In this document: piece by piece, positions 1-7,729 of the stretch | Numbering within the stretch: position 1 is the first letter of the stretch | How the letters are laid out: every line of letters begins with the position of its first letter | DNA from: Marinifilum_A sediminis | GTDB lineage: Bacteria; Bacteroidota; Bacteroidia; Bacteroidales; Marinifilaceae | Direction of reading: 5' to 3' | Assembly: GCA_947496465.1 (NCBI GenBank) | Contig: CANMCX010000018.1 | Location: forward strand, 1 to 63,662 | DNA: 63,662 nucleotides | Translations under genes and position numbers: made by a program | The notes under the pieces: generated by a model | Database searches by the model: none | Seen by the model: the letters and a program-made list of their open reading frames with translations, nothing else | Told to the model about the DNA's origin: nothing

Positions 1-77
1 CGATTTTCTTTACGGGATTTTTGTCTGATGCGGGTTGTGGTGGCGTTGGGTTATTTGAGTAAGTTGATTTTGGTTTT

Positions 78-115
78 CTCTCCTTCTAGGGGAGATCCCG
101 ATAGGGAGAGGGGTG
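78..115. repeat. REP-like palindromic repeat
   Basis: A stem CTCTCCTTCTAGGGGAG is followed by a half reading CGATAGGGAGAGGGGTG. The same layout (CCCCTTCTAGGGG-type stem, then GATAGG, then GGGGTG) recurs twice between cbiN and cbiQ at 34282-34391. It therefore belongs to a dispersed palindromic family, and I see no protein in it. Confidence 0.6.
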
Positions 116-619
116 TTTTGTAATGATTTATTAAAAATATCCTTTGTCCTCGAGCCGGACGGGCTCTTCATTTTTGGCTTGACCCAAAAACGAAGCATAA
201 AGGTCAAGGCTGCATTAAAAAGATCATGATGCCGAATGGAGAGGTTCTAATGTATTTCTGGAAGTTAGTGATAAGATAAAATATTTATGATATTAAAACC
301 TTTTTGAATTGTAGGCGTATTATGAATCAGTATAAAATTAAAAATGTTATTTAGTTGTCTTGTATTGTTCTGGTTGATAGATTGTATAGTTATTAGAAAA
401 CTCTTAATTAGAATGATGATGTTGATTTGGATTGCATTTTTAGATAATTTTTAAGTGAAGTGGGTAGCGAGAGTGAAAGGGAAGTATTGTGATGGGAGAG
501 GGTGAGCTTAGAATGAATTCTAAAAGGATTGGAATGAATAGAAGACGCTTTGAACATTTGATTTTTTGAAATTGAATAGATAATCAAAAACATTACTAAA
601 CTTTATTTCGACTACTACT
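116..619. other. intergenic region, no gene seen
   Basis: About 500 bases without a credible reading frame. A short palindrome with arms GAGCC and GGCTC lies at 152-166, inside a stretch that looks like repeated Bacteroidota filler rather than coding sequence. The rest is AT-rich and unstructured to my eye. A minus-strand frame over 10-207 runs through the REP-like repeat and is not believed. Confidence 0.4.
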
Positions 620-754
620 ATGAGACTGACTGAAAATTACCATCCGCAAAAATCTGTGCTGTTGACACTACAGCATGTACTAGCAATTTATTTATCGATT
701 GTGATATTGAATCTATCATGTATTGGCAGCTTAATGAAAATATGCATTCTGTGA
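620..754 (+). pseudogene. remnant of a nucleobase permease N-terminus (tentative)
   Basis: A 44-codon frame starts at ATG 620 and contains PQKSVLLTLQHVLAIYLS. That resembles the opening of uracil/xanthine permeases, which usually have a conserved LQHVLAM segment at the start of the first membrane helix. The frame stops after 44 residues, against roughly 430 or more in the family, and no continuation is visible in other frames downstream, where a tandem repeat begins. I read it as a truncated gene fragment. Similarity rests on one short motif, so chance is possible. Confidence 0.3.
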
Positions 755-794
755 AGATTTAGAATTGTGATTCTACAAAATTGTATAGTCTGCC

Positions 795-1060
795 GATAAA
801 AAGAATGACTCTGATTTTAAAAAGTATGCTTCTGATTCTAAAAAGAACGCTTCTGATTTTAAAAAGAATGACTCTGATGAAAAAAAAATGCTTCCGATTT
901 TAAAAAGAACGCTTCTGATTGTAAAAAGTATGCTTCTGATTGTAAAAAGTATGCTTCTGATTAAAAAAAGATGACTCTGATTAAAAAAAGATGACTCTGA
1001 TTTTAAAAAAAATACTTCTGATTGTAAAAAGAATGCTGCGGATTGAAAAAGGATGAATGG
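795..1060. repeat. degenerate 21-bp tandem repeat, about 13 units
   Basis: Units begin with GAT and follow the pattern GATTNTAAAAAGNANGCTTCT. Starts are at 795, 813, 834, 855, 876, 896, 917, 938, 959, 979, 999, 1020 and 1041. Most units are 21 bp, with several of 20 bp and one of 18 bp. The 21-bp units would encode a heptapeptide repeat (SDFKKYA-like), but the 20-bp units break the frame, so it is not coding now. It lies about 240 bases upstream of the gene at 1300, and the stretch between shows no further feature. Confidence 0.85.
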
Positions 1061-1299
1061 AAAAATGAAATGAACGATGATATGTGAAGTACTATTGATT
1101 TGTTACTGAATGGGCAGATGCTTATCAGGTGAGATGGCTTTTAAAGGCTGTCGTGCTTTAGTTCTCTATTTGTGATTGCAAATTGTGTTGTTGTAAAGAA
1201 TTAGGATTTATCAGAATTTGCAAAGCAATATGGATTGCTTGTTGAAAGAGAAGTAATCGTTGATAATTTTGTGATTTTTTGTTATCAAAACATTAAAAG

Positions 1300-2232
1300 A
1301 TGAATAATAAACAAAAGGCTCAATTGAATCAAGGGAAGGAATTAAATAAATTGAATAGCGATTACCCTGTATTGGCTGAAGATGCCAATTATATGGCAAT
1401 TGTGACTCCAATGCTGACCTTGTATTCGGAAGTTTCTGATTTGGCTCCGCAACAAGAGGAGAGTTCGAAACAGGAAACGGAGCAAAAACAGATTTCAAAA
1501 GTTAGTCTTGAAGAGAATTGTTTAAGAATAACTGACCTAATGGTTAGTTATGGATACCTGAAGGAGTTTGCTCCTTTTAAAACTATTGCGAATTGTTCTA
1601 AGAGCTGCCTGGCTGGCTTTTCTGCCATCGATTTAATTATTCATTCGCAGTACTTGCGAAATTTAATTGATGAACATCAGCAAGAGAGTACTGATGCTGG
1701 TGTATCGCCAGAGTTGAAACAAAATTTGGTTGATAGTACTGCTGATTTTCAATCGAAGCAGAATGATCCAAAAGATTTTATTTCTCAGCATAAGGCAATT
1801 ACCAATCAAATTGATGTGAAATTGGAGAGATTTCAGGAATTGCTTGATTTTTCGTTGAATCGTTACATGAGGAGTAAGTATGAAAAGGCGAATCCGGAAT
1901 TGTACAATGCCTATAGGGTAGCTGTTGATCTTGATTTATCGAAAGGCAAGGTGCACGCGCTAAAAGGTGTATTTACAGATTCTGTTACGGGAGAGCCCGT
2001 AAAATCGGTTTTGATATCGATAGATGGAGGAAAGGCTGTAATGCATGCCAAACAAAGTGGGAAGTATTTTATACCGAGTTTAAATTCGGGTGAACACGAA
2101 TTTACGTTTAGTCGCAAGCCTTATCAAACAGTTGTACGAAATATACTTACTTATCCGGATAAGTGTATTGAGATGAATATAGAGTTTACACCTATTGAGA
2201 TTGAGGAGGCTGTTTTAGATCCTGATGATTAA
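1300..2232 (+). CDS. hypothetical protein with C-terminal carboxypeptidase-regulatory-like domain
   Basis: A 310-residue protein without a signal peptide or membrane helix. Residues 1-215 are polar and predicted helical, with a Gln/Glu-rich stretch near residues 50-65. From about residue 216 comes a beta-rich segment with VHALKGVFTDSVTGEPV and later SGKYFIPSLNSGEHEFTF. This matches the CarboxypepD_reg-like (transthyretin-fold) pattern common in Bacteroidota. The N-terminal part is not recognised. The missing export signal is unusual for this fold, so it may act in the cytoplasm. A strong terminator follows at 2314, suggesting a single-gene transcript. The function is unknown. Confidence 0.75.
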   Translation: MNNKQKAQLNQGKELNKLNSDYPVLAEDANYMAIVTPMLTLYSEVSDLAPQQEESSKQETEQKQISKVSLEENCLRITDLMVSYGYLKEFAPFKTIANCSKSCLAGFSAIDLIIHSQYLRNLIDEHQQESTDAGVSPELKQNLVDSTADFQSKQNDPKDFISQHKAITNQIDVKLERFQELLDFSLNRYMRSKYEKANPELYNAYRVAVDLDLSKGKVHALKGVFTDSVTGEPVKSVLISIDGGKAVMHAKQSGKYFIPSLNSGEHEFTFSRKPYQTVVRNILTYPDKCIEMNIEFTPIEIEEAVLDPDD

Positions 2233-2313
2233 TGAGGATGCTTTGTTGATATTTCGATATTAGCAGGCAGTTTTACAGTATTTGCCCAAATGGAATTCAA
2301 ATCGGTGATTAGG

Positions 2314-2345
2314 GGTCGTCAATATTTATTTGACGACCTTTTTTT
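2314..2345 (+). terminator. rho-independent terminator
   Basis: A perfect 9-bp stem (GGTCGTCAA, 2314-2322, paired with TTGACGACC, 2330-2338) is followed by seven T residues. It lies about 80 bases after the stop of the upstream CDS. Confidence 0.9.
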
Positions 2346-2656
2346 AGTTTTAATGGGAATAGCTTATTTATATATTATAATATGTATTGTTTGGTTTAAT
2401 CAATTTGTTAACTTTAACAAAGGTTTAATGATAAGCAGTTGATGTTGTAAATGTCTTTGCTTGAGGAGTGCTGGAGTTGGTGTAATGTGCTGATTGTGCA
2501 CATTATAAATAATAGAAAGAGTATGGTGTTCGAAAGACATGCATGTTTGCCTATTATTTTGATCTGATTTGATTAAGAATTAGTAAGATTTGCATTTATG
2601 TTATTAATAAAGAAAATTATTAATTCTCTTGATGAACTCTGGAATTCGTCATCAAC
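2346..2656. other. AT-rich intergenic region
   Basis: About 310 bases with no credible frame, repeat or hairpin that I can identify. It separates the terminated gene at 1300 from the cassette-like region starting near 2657. Confidence 0.4.
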
Positions 2657-2697
2657 TTATCAGCTTACACAGCCATATCGGATGTGTAAACTGATAA
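2657..2697. repeat. imperfect inverted repeat at left border of the cassette-like region
   Basis: TTATCAG-C-TTACACA (2657-2671) faces TGTGTAA-A-CTGATAA (2683-2697) across an 11-base loop. The arms pair over 14 of 15 positions. No T-run follows, so a terminator is unlikely. It lies about 80 bases before the first gene of the repeat-separated series and could be a recombination or regulatory hairpin. Which is not decidable here. Confidence 0.6.
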
Positions 2698-2777
2698 ATT
2701 GAGTGAATAAAAGAAAAATAAACACAACTTTATTAAGCTAACAAACAAGTTGGGTACCATTTAGAACAAAAACTCAG

Positions 2778-3764
2778 ATGAAACAATTACTCCTGATATT
2801 ATCACTATTAATAACAATTAGTTCGTTTGGACAAAAAGAAAAACTGATAGACACATGGACAAATGGATATCAGAAATATTCATCCTATCAATATAATGAC
2901 AGTATAATCGTTTTTAATGGGAGCGACTGTCATGAAGCAGGCTACCATTTTTCAGTGAAGATTATTGATAGTAATGTCTATGAAATCGTTGGTGGTCATC
3001 CTGAAGGTTATCCTAGTCCAATTGTAGGGAATACGAATGATTTAGTGTCATATAGAATCCTTAATAATATCGGAGTTCTCGAAATTAAAGATAAAGATGG
3101 CAACTTATCAGGAGTACTCAGGACATTTCCTGAACCCAATACACTTGAAGAACTTATTTTAAAGAACAAAATAAACTTCGAATTATGTGGCAAATATATT
3201 GATGAGAACAAGAATATTTACATTTTCCACCCTAATGAAAATAGAGCAATAGGGTTCTTCCCAACAGAATTTTATTCATTCGAACTTGAATTCAATTACC
3301 CAATTCAGGTAATAACTTTTTCTGAAGATCAATCCATCTATTATGAAACTACTACAGACGGATTAGACATCTTTAATGCAACCCTCGACAAATATAATGC
3401 CTGGCAAAAAGCTGAGAAAATATTAACATTAAAACAAATAAAATGGTTGCATCCATCAAATGAAGATAATATCAAAGGAAGATACCCATTTGCTTCTTCT
3501 ACCATTCTAACCAGTCCCATTCTAGGTTACTTCAACTTAAAAGAGTTGAAAATAATGAGAAATGAAATATTTGCCAGACATGGTTATATCTTTCAAACAC
3601 AAGCGATGAAAAAACACTTTGAATTACAAGATTGGTATGAAGGGAAGTTTAATGACGTCACAGAGGATCTAAGTGACTTGGAGAAACTGAATATCACACT
3701 AATTCGGTTGATGGAAAAGAAGAAAACGGTACCCAACAAAAGTAACCGTTGCGCATCCACATAA
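2778..3764 (+). CDS. secreted YARHG-domain protein
   Basis: A 328-residue protein with a clear signal peptide (MKQLLLILSLLITISSFGQ) and a predicted extracytoplasmic body. Residues about 255-312 carry LKIMRNEIFARHGYIF followed by F-x-x-x-x-WY. This is the YARHG domain, a short extracellular or periplasmic module whose biochemical role is not established. The last dozen residues (from TVPNKS) are encoded inside the first copy of the long repeat at 3734, so the natural C-terminus was probably extended or replaced when repeat and gene were joined. A perfect 10-bp inverted repeat, GTTGGGTACC at 2749 and GGTACCCAAC at 3728, brackets the gene. The domain is certain; the function is unknown. Confidence 0.85.
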   Translation: MKQLLLILSLLITISSFGQKEKLIDTWTNGYQKYSSYQYNDSIIVFNGSDCHEAGYHFSVKIIDSNVYEIVGGHPEGYPSPIVGNTNDLVSYRILNNIGVLEIKDKDGNLSGVLRTFPEPNTLEELILKNKINFELCGKYIDENKNIYIFHPNENRAIGFFPTEFYSFELEFNYPIQVITFSEDQSIYYETTTDGLDIFNATLDKYNAWQKAEKILTLKQIKWLHPSNEDNIKGRYPFASSTILTSPILGYFNLKELKIMRNEIFARHGYIFQTQAMKKHFELQDWYEGKFNDVTEDLSDLEKLNITLIRLMEKKKTVPNKSNRCAST

Positions 3765-4076
3765 AATTAGATGAATAGAATATAAAAGTCTTAAAAGTAT
3801 GTCTCTTGGCAAGCTTTTAAGGCTTTGTTTTTTGCTTTCAGTTCTTGAAAAAGTAAAATTATTGAGGTCTTAAAATGGATCTACAGCTTTAGAAGGAAAA
3901 TGCCTTGGATTTGAACATAAAGGCAATGGAATTTGGAAGGTCTATTACAGAAATGTATTTTTAGGCTACTTTAAGGAAGATAAATTGAGATCAAAAGAAT
4001 CATCAACAAGGGGAGAGACTAGTTTCGTGTAAAGTCTAATCTTTAACTTGTGTAAAGGATGTGCCTTAACAAACAT
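3734..4076. repeat. long direct repeat, copy 1 of 3
   Basis: A 343-bp element runs from CAACAAAAGTAACC to GTGCCTTAACAAACAT. It is nearly identical to copies at 4597-4940 and 6125-6443. The ends hold short inverted arms, GCGCATCC near the left and GGATGTGC near the right. An intrinsic-terminator hairpin lies in its first third (3785-3835). No believable protein is encoded, and minus-strand frames crossing it are shared only because the repeats are. Confidence 0.9.
3785..3835 (+). terminator. terminator inside repeat copy 1
   Basis: AAAGTCTTAAAAG pairs with CTTTTAAGGCTTT across a 16-base loop, with one mismatch, and is followed by GTTTTTTG. It ends transcription of the YARHG gene and insulates the next one. 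Confidence 0.75.
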
Positions 4077-4086
4077 ACGAGTAAAA

Positions 4087-4584
4087 ATGAATAGACGCGC
4101 AATATATTTATCACTAACACATTTGCTAATCATTATTGGCATGGTCTTAATTGTGCCAAGATTTATCATTTCAGATGAACCAGATCTAAAAGATTTTGCA
4201 TTAATTGGACTATTAATTGGATTAGCTTTTCTAAGATCCAACTTCCTGATAATAAACTACATGTTGAACGATTACAATCAAAAAATCTTAATCAACAGAA
4301 ATGATCTTACAGTATATAAAGGACGGAAAAAAGAAGTGATAGAATTAAACGAGATTAAGAAATGTTATTTCATAAAACCGTCATACGTTAATGGTAATAT
4401 GGCAACGGTAAGTTATTTTAATTACTGCTGTTTCTTACTGAAAAATGGAAATAGAATTTTTGTTACCAGTTTAAGCTTTCCTATTGAAAAAACCTTGAGA
4501 AAAAATAAGATCAATTTTAGTAAGATTAAGATGATTATGCCTTACCTGGATAAAAAAATAGGTGAATTATTAGTTGAGAAGTGA
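4087..4584 (+). CDS. small membrane protein with PH-like C-terminal half
   Basis: A 165-residue protein. Two hydrophobic helices (about residues 8-26 and 38-58) are followed by a soluble beta-rich part with LTVYKGRKKEVIELNEIKK. That layout is typical of small bacterial proteins with two membrane helices and a bacterial PH-like domain, a resemblance of pattern only. The upstream in-frame ATG at 4048 lies inside the repeat and would add residues found in front of other, unrelated genes, so ATG 4087 is chosen. The gene is flanked by repeat copies 1 and 2. The function is unknown. Confidence 0.65.
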   Translation: MNRRAIYLSLTHLLIIIGMVLIVPRFIISDEPDLKDFALIGLLIGLAFLRSNFLIINYMLNDYNQKILINRNDLTVYKGRKKEVIELNEIKKCYFIKPSYVNGNMATVSYFNYCCFLLKNGNRIFVTSLSFPIEKTLRKNKINFSKIKMIMPYLDKKIGELLVEK

Positions 4585-4596
4585 AAGTACAACCTA

Positions 4597-4940
4597 CAAC
4601 AAAAGTAACCGTTGCGCATCCACATAAAATTAGATGAATAGAATATAAAAGCCTTAAAAGTTTGTCTCTTGGCAAGCTTTTAAGGCTTTGTTTTTTGCTT
4701 TTAGTTAGTGAAAAAGTACAATTATTGAGGTCTTAAAATGGATCTGTTACTTTTAGTAGGAAAGCAGCTTGAATTTGAATAGAAAGGCAATGGAATTTGG
4801 AAGGTCTATTACAGAAATGTATTTTTAGCTTACTTTAAGGAAGATAAATTAAGATCAAAAGAATCATCAACAAGGGTAGAGACTAGTTTCGTGTAAAGTC
4901 TACTCTTTAACTTGTGTAAAGGATGTGCCTTAACGAACAT
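4597..4940. repeat. long direct repeat, copy 2 of 3
   Basis: A 344-bp copy of the element at 3734, starting CAACAAAAGTAACC and ending CTTAACGAACAT. Differences from copy 1 are scattered single bases. It contains the best version of the internal terminator stem (4648-4698). Confidence 0.9.
4648..4698 (+). terminator. terminator inside repeat copy 2
   Basis: A perfect 13-bp stem (AAAGCCTTAAAAG with CTTTTAAGGCTTT) is followed by GTTTTTTG. It lies 64 bases after the stop of the small membrane protein gene. Confidence 0.8.
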
Positions 4941-5007
4941 TAAATCCAATATCGATAATTGGGTTGCAATTGAAAAATAAAACCGATAATTGTTTAAACC
5001 TAACTTA

Positions 5008-6114
5008 ATGAAGAAGATTTTAGTTTTACTATTCACGTTATTTCAAACATCTGTATTCAGTCAAAGTAATGATAAACAGTTTGTTTTTACAGATACCATT
5101 CAATCAAAATATCTTAAAGATAGTAGGGTAATAAATATTTATCTGCCTACAAACTATTATAATTCAAATGATACTTACCCCTTACAAGTAGTACTAGGTG
5201 ATTATTCAAGAACCCGTATGTACTTTTCTGTTTCGGAATATCTAAGTCAAGCCTATCAAATTTTGGAGTTGAGTCAATTGCACACAATTCCTGAATCAAT
5301 TGTAGTTGGAGTTGGCAATCCAAACTCAAAAAACTTGAGCGAGTATAGTAAGTTTATTTCTCATGAAGTTATTCCTTTAATCGAAAGAAAATTTGGAAAG
5401 TGTCATTTTAAAGTAATAATTGGGCATTCTATAGGTGGGGAATTGGTATTGCGTACTCTGCTAGCTGAAAATAGCCCGTTTCATGCTTTTTATAGTTCAG
5501 CTCCAATAAATTCTGAATACTTTATCGAAGAATTAAGCAATGAAGATAAATTATCATTTTTAAGAGAGTCTAAAAAACGATTATTCATAGCTGCCAGCCA
5601 AAACGATTACTTTTACGAAGGAAATATAAAACTTATAAATACTATTAACCAAATAGATAGTGAAACATTTTTATTCGAATCAATTTTAAAATCTTCAGAC
5701 AATCATCATACTATTTTTCCTGTTACCATAACAAATGCATTGTTCTTTATTTTTAAAGATTGGAAATTTACTATTCCCGAAAAAGACACTATAAACACAA
5801 CAGAATTATTCTTAAAGTATTATAAAAATATATCAGAGAAAGTAGGCATAGAGATAAGCCCACCAGAGTTTGATTTTTATTTATTAGCATACATTCTTAA
5901 TGAGAGAAATCAAACGCAAGAAAAAATTAAATTATTAGAAACATGTAAAAAGTTTTATCCAAAAGCGATTAATGCCGACGCATATTTAGCAAGAACATAT
6001 TATTCGATGGGTGATTTTAAAAAAGCAAAAATTCATAATGAGCAATCATTATTACTAAATCCAGATAATGAATTTACGATACAAACTAAAAAACTAATTG
6101 AGAAAAAGAAATAA
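5008..6114 (+). CDS. secreted alpha/beta-hydrolase (esterase-like) with C-terminal TPR
   Basis: A 368-residue protein with the signal peptide MKKILVLLFTLFQTSVFSQ. Residues about 20-260 follow the putative esterase (esterase D/IroE-like) pattern, with the nucleophile elbow GHSIGG (Ser near residue 140) and a late SSDNHHTIFP that can supply the catalytic His. Residues about 315-360 form a TPR-like hairpin pair ending in a Lys-rich tail. A TTG codon at 4990 would extend the frame by six residues, but ATG 5008 begins directly with the signal peptide and is preferred. The gene stands alone between repeat copies 2 and 3. Such enzymes cleave ester bonds of small exported compounds; the substrate is unknown. 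Confidence 0.8.
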   Translation: MKKILVLLFTLFQTSVFSQSNDKQFVFTDTIQSKYLKDSRVINIYLPTNYYNSNDTYPLQVVLGDYSRTRMYFSVSEYLSQAYQILELSQLHTIPESIVVGVGNPNSKNLSEYSKFISHEVIPLIERKFGKCHFKVIIGHSIGGELVLRTLLAENSPFHAFYSSAPINSEYFIEELSNEDKLSFLRESKKRLFIAASQNDYFYEGNIKLINTINQIDSETFLFESILKSSDNHHTIFPVTITNALFFIFKDWKFTIPEKDTINTTELFLKYYKNISEKVGIEISPPEFDFYLLAYILNERNQTQEKIKLLETCKKFYPKAINADAYLARTYYSMGDFKKAKIHNEQSLLLNPDNEFTIQTKKLIEKKK

Positions 6115-6124
6115 AAACGTCACA

Positions 6125-6443
6125 CAACAAAAGCAAGCGTTGCGCATCTACATAAAATTAGATGAATGTATTATAAAAGCTTTAAAAGTTTGTCGATTGG
6201 CGAGCTTTTAAGGCTTTGTTTTTTGCTTTCAATTCTTGAATAAGTAAAATAATAGGTCTTAAAAAAGATCTTTTGCTTTTAGAGGGAATGCAGCTTGAAT
6301 TTGAATAGAAAGGCAATGGAATTTGGAAGGTCTATTATAGAAATGTATTTTTAGGCTACTTTAAGGAAGATAAATTAAGATCAAAAGAATCATCAACAAG
6401 TGGAGAGACTAGTTTCGTGTAAAGGATGTGCCTTAACGAACAT
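6125..6443. repeat. long direct repeat, copy 3 of 3 (23-bp internal deletion)
   Basis: A 319-bp copy, more diverged than copies 1 and 2. Near its right end the other copies read GTGTAAAG, about 15 bases, then GTGTAAAG again. Copy 3 has only one GTGTAAAG, as expected from deletion between the two direct repeats. It still ends GGATGTGCCTTAACGAACAT. Confidence 0.9.
6176..6226 (+). terminator. terminator inside repeat copy 3
   Basis: AAAGCTTTAAAAG pairs with CTTTTAAGGCTTT, with one G-U-type position, and is followed by GTTTTTTG. It lies downstream of the esterase gene. Confidence 0.75.
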
Positions 6444-6522
6444 TGAAGACGATGAAATATCAAAGAATTCTTCTTATAAAATAAAGCGATATTTGATAAT
6501 AAAATCTATTGAGACATATATT

Positions 6523-7065
6523 ATGATACAAGATAAATACCAGGAAGCAATAAAATTCGCTGCAGAGAAGCATAAAAATCAAAAAATGCCAGGAACGGAA
6601 TCGAATTATTTACTTCATATATCTAATGTGGCTATGGAGGTTCTGATTGCGTATAAGGAAGAACAAAATTTTGATATCGACACAGCCATACAATTAGCCA
6701 TATTACATGATACACTTGAAGATACAAATACAGAATTTGAGGAATTAAAAGTAAAGTTTGGAGAATGCATTGCTTTAGGAGTAGCAGCTCTATCTAAAAA
6801 TGAAAGCTTGCCTTCAAAAACTGAACAGATGGAAGATAGTCTTGACAGAATTAACAAGTTGTCTAAGGAAGTTGGAATAGTAAAATTAGCTGATAGAATA
6901 ACAAATTTACAAGAACCACCTCATTATTGGACTAACGAAAAAAAAATGACTTATCGTAGAGAAGCTGAAATAATAAATCAAGCTTTAGAAAATAAGAATA
7001 AGTACTTAAACAAAAGATTAGATTTTAAGATTTCTGACTATAAAAAATATATAAATAACGATTAA
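6523..7065 (+). CDS. single-domain HD hydrolase, (p)ppGpp hydrolase-like
   Basis: A 180-residue cytoplasmic protein consisting only of an HD domain of the RelA/SpoT hydrolase (MESH1-like) type. Visible motifs are YLLHISNVAMEV (first His), LAILHDTLEDT (the HDxxED signature) and VKLADRITNL (distal Asp). Known members remove the 3'-pyrophosphate of (p)ppGpp using Mn2+. The length fits small alarmone hydrolases and no synthetase domain is present. An upstream in-frame start at 6400 lies in repeat copy 3, so ATG 6523 is used. It sits between repeat copy 3 and an attC-like element. Activity on nucleotides other than ppGpp is possible. Confidence 0.85.
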   Translation: MIQDKYQEAIKFAAEKHKNQKMPGTESNYLLHISNVAMEVLIAYKEEQNFDIDTAIQLAILHDTLEDTNTEFEELKVKFGECIALGVAALSKNESLPSKTEQMEDSLDRINKLSKEVGIVKLADRITNLQEPPHYWTNEKKMTYRREAEIINQALENKNKYLNKRLDFKISDYKKYINND

Positions 7066-7182
7066 CCACTGGCTACCTCAATGTGTATAATTAATGGCGG
7101 GTTCTCGCATTTAATTATCGGTCCTGCCGGATAGAAATTGTCTCTGATAATCCGCCACTAAATCGCAGACTTAAGGTTAGGC
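7060..7182. repeat. attC-like palindromic element (candidate recombination site)
   Basis: It spans 123 bases, from GATTAAC (7060-7066, overlapping the HD gene stop) to GTTAGGC (7176-7182). GTTAGGC fits the integron R' core GTTRRRY exactly, while GATTAAC fits RYYYAAC with one mismatch. Inside, TTAATGGCGG (7091) pairs with CCGCCACTAA (7152) at 9 of 10 positions, enclosing a smaller hairpin around GGTCCTGCCGG. Length and core spacing match attC sites. No integrase is in the window, so this is a structural resemblance. Confidence 0.5.
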
Positions 7183-7204
7183 ATAAAGCTAAAGACATAA
7201 GATT

Positions 7205-7657
7205 ATGAAGCTAATACTAATACTTTCATTTTTTATTTTATTTATTTCTAATGTTCATGGACAGATACGCACGATAACAGGGACTGTAATTAATGAAGAC
7301 TTGGAACGAATTCCTTATGTAAGTATTTATAGTGCAGATACGATAAAGATTGGGGAAGCTAATATCGATGGATATTTTGATATTTCTATAAAAGAAGAAA
7401 CTAATCGGTTGATGTTTGGTTTTGTAGGAATGGAATGGTTGACTATTAGGTTTGCTGACAATTGTAACAAGTTTGAAATAATAATGATGTCGAAATGGTT
7501 TTATGATTTTATATCACTTAGAAAGGCTGATAGGCTCAGAAAGAAAAGATTCGATAAACTTCCTGAACTTCGTAAAAAAGCATTTGAACAAGGAGTATTT
7601 AAATCTGACTCTCTAAATTATAGTCAGGAATTTGTGCGCTATAGTGGTTTTAAGTGA
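7205..7657 (+). CDS. secreted carboxypeptidase-regulatory-like protein
   Basis: A 150-residue protein with a signal peptide (MKLILILSFFILFISNVHGQ). Residues about 22-95 have the pattern TITGTVINEDLERIPYVSIY, then ANIDGYFDISI, then FGFVGMEW. This is the CarboxypepD_reg-like fold normally found at the N-terminus of TonB receptors and SusC proteins. Here it stands alone, followed by a charged helical tail. It has no barrel and no catalytic domain. A separate periplasmic role is likely but unknown. It begins just after the attC-like element. Confidence 0.8.
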   Translation: MKLILILSFFILFISNVHGQIRTITGTVINEDLERIPYVSIYSADTIKIGEANIDGYFDISIKEETNRLMFGFVGMEWLTIRFADNCNKFEIIMMSKWFYDFISLRKADRLRKKRFDKLPELRKKAFEQGVFKSDSLNYSQEFVRYSGFK

Positions 7658-7729
7658 AACACTAAATAGTATTGTAAATGCTTTTAATCAACCAATAGAA
7701 TTGTACAGCAATCAAGTATTCGAAAAAAA

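Noticed and set aside
10..207. Minus-strand 65-codon frame
   Set aside because: It runs through a REP-like palindrome and a second short palindrome and has no domain signal.
3966..4241. Antisense frames in repeat copies 1 and 2 (also 4830-5036) sharing a C-terminal sequence
   Set aside because: The similarity simply reflects the DNA repeat. Starts lie in unrelated flanking genes and copy 3 does not keep the frame.
3734..6443. Miniature inverted-repeat transposons
   Set aside because: Terminal inverted arms are only about 8 bp and imperfect, no target-site duplication is evident, and homology continues beyond the arms on both sides in all copies.
2657..7182. A formal class-1-like integron
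   Set aside because: No integrase or attI is visible, and the long repeats exceed attC length and lack clear R/L boxes. Only the element at 7060 resembles attC.
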